Assembly (NCBI GenBank): GCA_003648125.1
Contig: QMOE01000188.1
Location: 1-5,699, forward strand
Source: Chloroflexota bacterium
GTDB lineage: Bacteria; Chloroflexota; Anaerolineae; B4-G1
Direction: 5' to 3'
Length of the DNA: 5,699 nt
In this document: piece by piece, positions 4,453 to 5,699 of the stretch
Layout of the letters: every line of letters begins with the position of its first letter
How positions within the stretch are numbered: position 1 is the first letter of the stretch
The notes under the pieces: generated by a model
Seen by the model: the letters and a program-made list of their open reading frames with translations, nothing else
What the model was told of the DNA's origin: nothing
Database searches by the model: none
Position numbers and translations under genes: made by a program

Positions 4453-5699
4453 TGGAGACGCCAGTCAGTCGAATGAGGTTTTCCCGCCACGCGCAGGCTC
4501 AGTTTGAGTGTTAAAATAAACCAAACGGCACTGGCGACAAACCCGCTGCACAGCACCGAGGCGAGTATTATAATCAACGTTCGCGCTTGTGGCAAGGGGA
4601 GACCGCTGGTCCAGATGTACCAGGGCCACGCGTCGAATGGACGAGCGTTGGCGGGGTCGTAAAACCAGAGCATGGCCTGCCAACTCCAGGGGTAGGCGGT
4701 GCTGACGGGCAGCGGGCGCGGCAGGTTGGCTTCCTGAAAGGGGAGTAGTGCACCATCGCTCAGCACGTTCACACGCTCGATAAAGACGCTCAGTTCGCGC
4801 GGGTCGCCGGACTGCGGTAGCCAGGTCGTGGCGGTCATTATCAACGTGCCAGGCCAGATGTATATTTTGTCGGCGGGGATGGTCAGGGTCTCGATCCACT
4901 GTGTTTCGCGCTCGTTCTCCGCCGCCAGACGCTGTTCGGCGGTCACGGGTGCGCCGTCGTAGACTAGGTGTAGGCCCGACCACTTTTCCATGTCAGCCAG
5001 GCGAGGGCGCGAATAGGCAATCTGGATCGTCACCGCTTGCTCAGGTTGAGCGTAGATGCGCAGTTGTCCTTCTTCCTCCATCCAGCGGCCAAAGGGGGCC
5101 AGATCGGGTACTTCAATATCGTGAAAGCCGCCATCTATGACGTAGAACTGTTCGCCAGAGGCCCGCAGGGCGTGATCGTATTGCTGCCAGGCTTTGACTT
5201 GGCGCGACCAAAGTCGCCATTGTGCGGAGAGGGTCGAGTAGGCCGGGTGGAAACGTTGCAAGTCGGCGGGGACATCGCTAAAGAGATAGGTGCTATAATT
5301 GACGAAAACGGTGGACATTTGTACCCAAAAGCCTATGATAAAGAGCAGTGTGGCGCTGCCCACGCGCAGCCAGCGGGAGAGATCGTGCCGTTCTAGGAAC
5401 GCGCCAATGGGCAGGATCAGAAAGGGGGTGATGCAGACGATGTAGCGCGGCCCCCAGTTGCCGCCGCCGTGCCAGCGGGAGGTAATCATGCTGTAAAACA
5501 ATGGATATGATACTGCAATGGCAACGAAAAGCCACGTTTCGTTCCGCCGCCGGCGTGCCAATGCCAGCACGCTCCACAATGCCAGCACAGTTGGCGGCGA
5601 GAAAAAGAAAAAGCCCTTGCCGGAACTGAAAAAAAAGCCGTACAAACTCAGTATGGGGGTCGCCATCGCGGATACGGCCCCCACCGTGCCGCTGGGATC
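4446..5699 (-). CDS. GT39/PMT-like membrane glycosyltransferase, C-terminal part with extracytoplasmic beta domain
   Basis: The frame is open to the window edge and only the last 417 residues are visible. A GTG at 5684 and an ATG at 5666 could be read as starts, but the frame continues upstream of both with no stop and the protein begins in the middle of the fold, so I treat it as 5'-truncated by the window. Visible motifs are LYGFFFSSGKGFFFFSPP (19-36) and WHGGGNWGPRY (76-86), both typical of phospholipid-carrier-dependent glycosyltransferases of the GT39/ArnT-like kind. Helices lie near 38-48, 55-70, 86-100 and 115-130. Residues about 180-320 form a soluble beta-rich region (VIDGGFHDIEVP, FGRWMEEEGQLRIYA, GDPRELSVFIERV) like the jelly-roll tails of similar enzymes. 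One last helix follows at 373-398. It belongs to a different subfamily from the two DUF2142-like genes downstream. It should act on the outer face of the membrane using a polyprenyl-phosphate sugar, which is family knowledge and not shown here. Confidence 0.87.
   Translation of the reverse strand, partial: DPSGTVGAVSAMATPILSLYGFFFSSGKGFFFFSPPTVLALWSVLALARRRRNETWLFVAIAVSYPLFYSMITSRWHGGGNWGPRYIVCITPFLILPIGAFLERHDLSRWLRVGSATLLFIIGFWVQMSTVFVNYSTYLFSDVPADLQRFHPAYSTLSAQWRLWSRQVKAWQQYDHALRASGEQFYVIDGGFHDIEVPDLAPFGRWMEEEGQLRIYAQPEQAVTIQIAYSRPRLADMEKWSGLHLVYDGAPVTAEQRLAAENERETQWIETLTIPADKIYIWPGTLIMTATTWLPQSGDPRELSVFIERVNVLSDGALLPFQEANLPRPLPVSTAYPWSWQAMLWFYDPANARPFDAWPWYIWTSGLPLPQARTLIIILASVLCSGFVASAVWFILTLKLSLRVAGKPHSTDWRLQC

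Overview
The whole 5.7 kb window is coding on the minus strand, with no intergenic stretch longer than 37 bases. Read 5'->3' on that strand it carries four consecutive genes: (1) the 3' part of a multi-pass GT-C type glycosyltransferase with a C-terminal extracytoplasmic beta-rich domain (4446-5699, cut by the window edge); (2) a complete 737-residue GT-C/DUF2142-like membrane glycosyltransferase with two tandem C-terminal beta-sandwich repeats (2239-4452); (3) a secreted protein with a signal peptide and a carbohydrate-binding-like module (1515-2201), whose reading frame continues after one in-frame TAA into a fibronectin-III-like domain ending in YLPLVVR (1089-1514); (4) the 5' part of a second GT-C/DUF2142-like glycosyltransferase, paralogous to gene 2 (1-1092, cut by the window edge).

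The organism is probably a member of the Chloroflexota (Anaerolineae/Caldilineae-like). This is inference from G+C-rich sequence, the style of the GT-C proteins with beta-sandwich tails, and secreted proteins ending in a YLPLV-type tail, a combination I recall from that phylum. No marker gene is present to prove it.

The layout looks like one operon. Genes 1 and 2 overlap by 7 bases, genes 2 and 3 are 37 bases apart with a recognisable ribosome binding site, and the gene 3 frame overlaps gene 4 by 4 bases (ATGA). A reasonable reading is a cell-surface glycosylation cluster: three polytopic lipid-linked-sugar transferases plus one exported, glycan-binding-like protein that may be a substrate or partner. 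Function is inferred from fold and context; no acceptor or sugar can be named.

The most unusual signals are at DNA level. Short tandem arrays of a 7-8 bp unit (consensus GAATNGC on the + strand) occur three times inside coding sequence: right after the start codon of gene 2, and in the corresponding inter-helix loop of both paralogous transferases. A 21-bp block is identical in the two loops but read in different frames, so it reflects repeat DNA rather than conserved protein. The second signal is the single TAA that splits an otherwise intact secreted protein.
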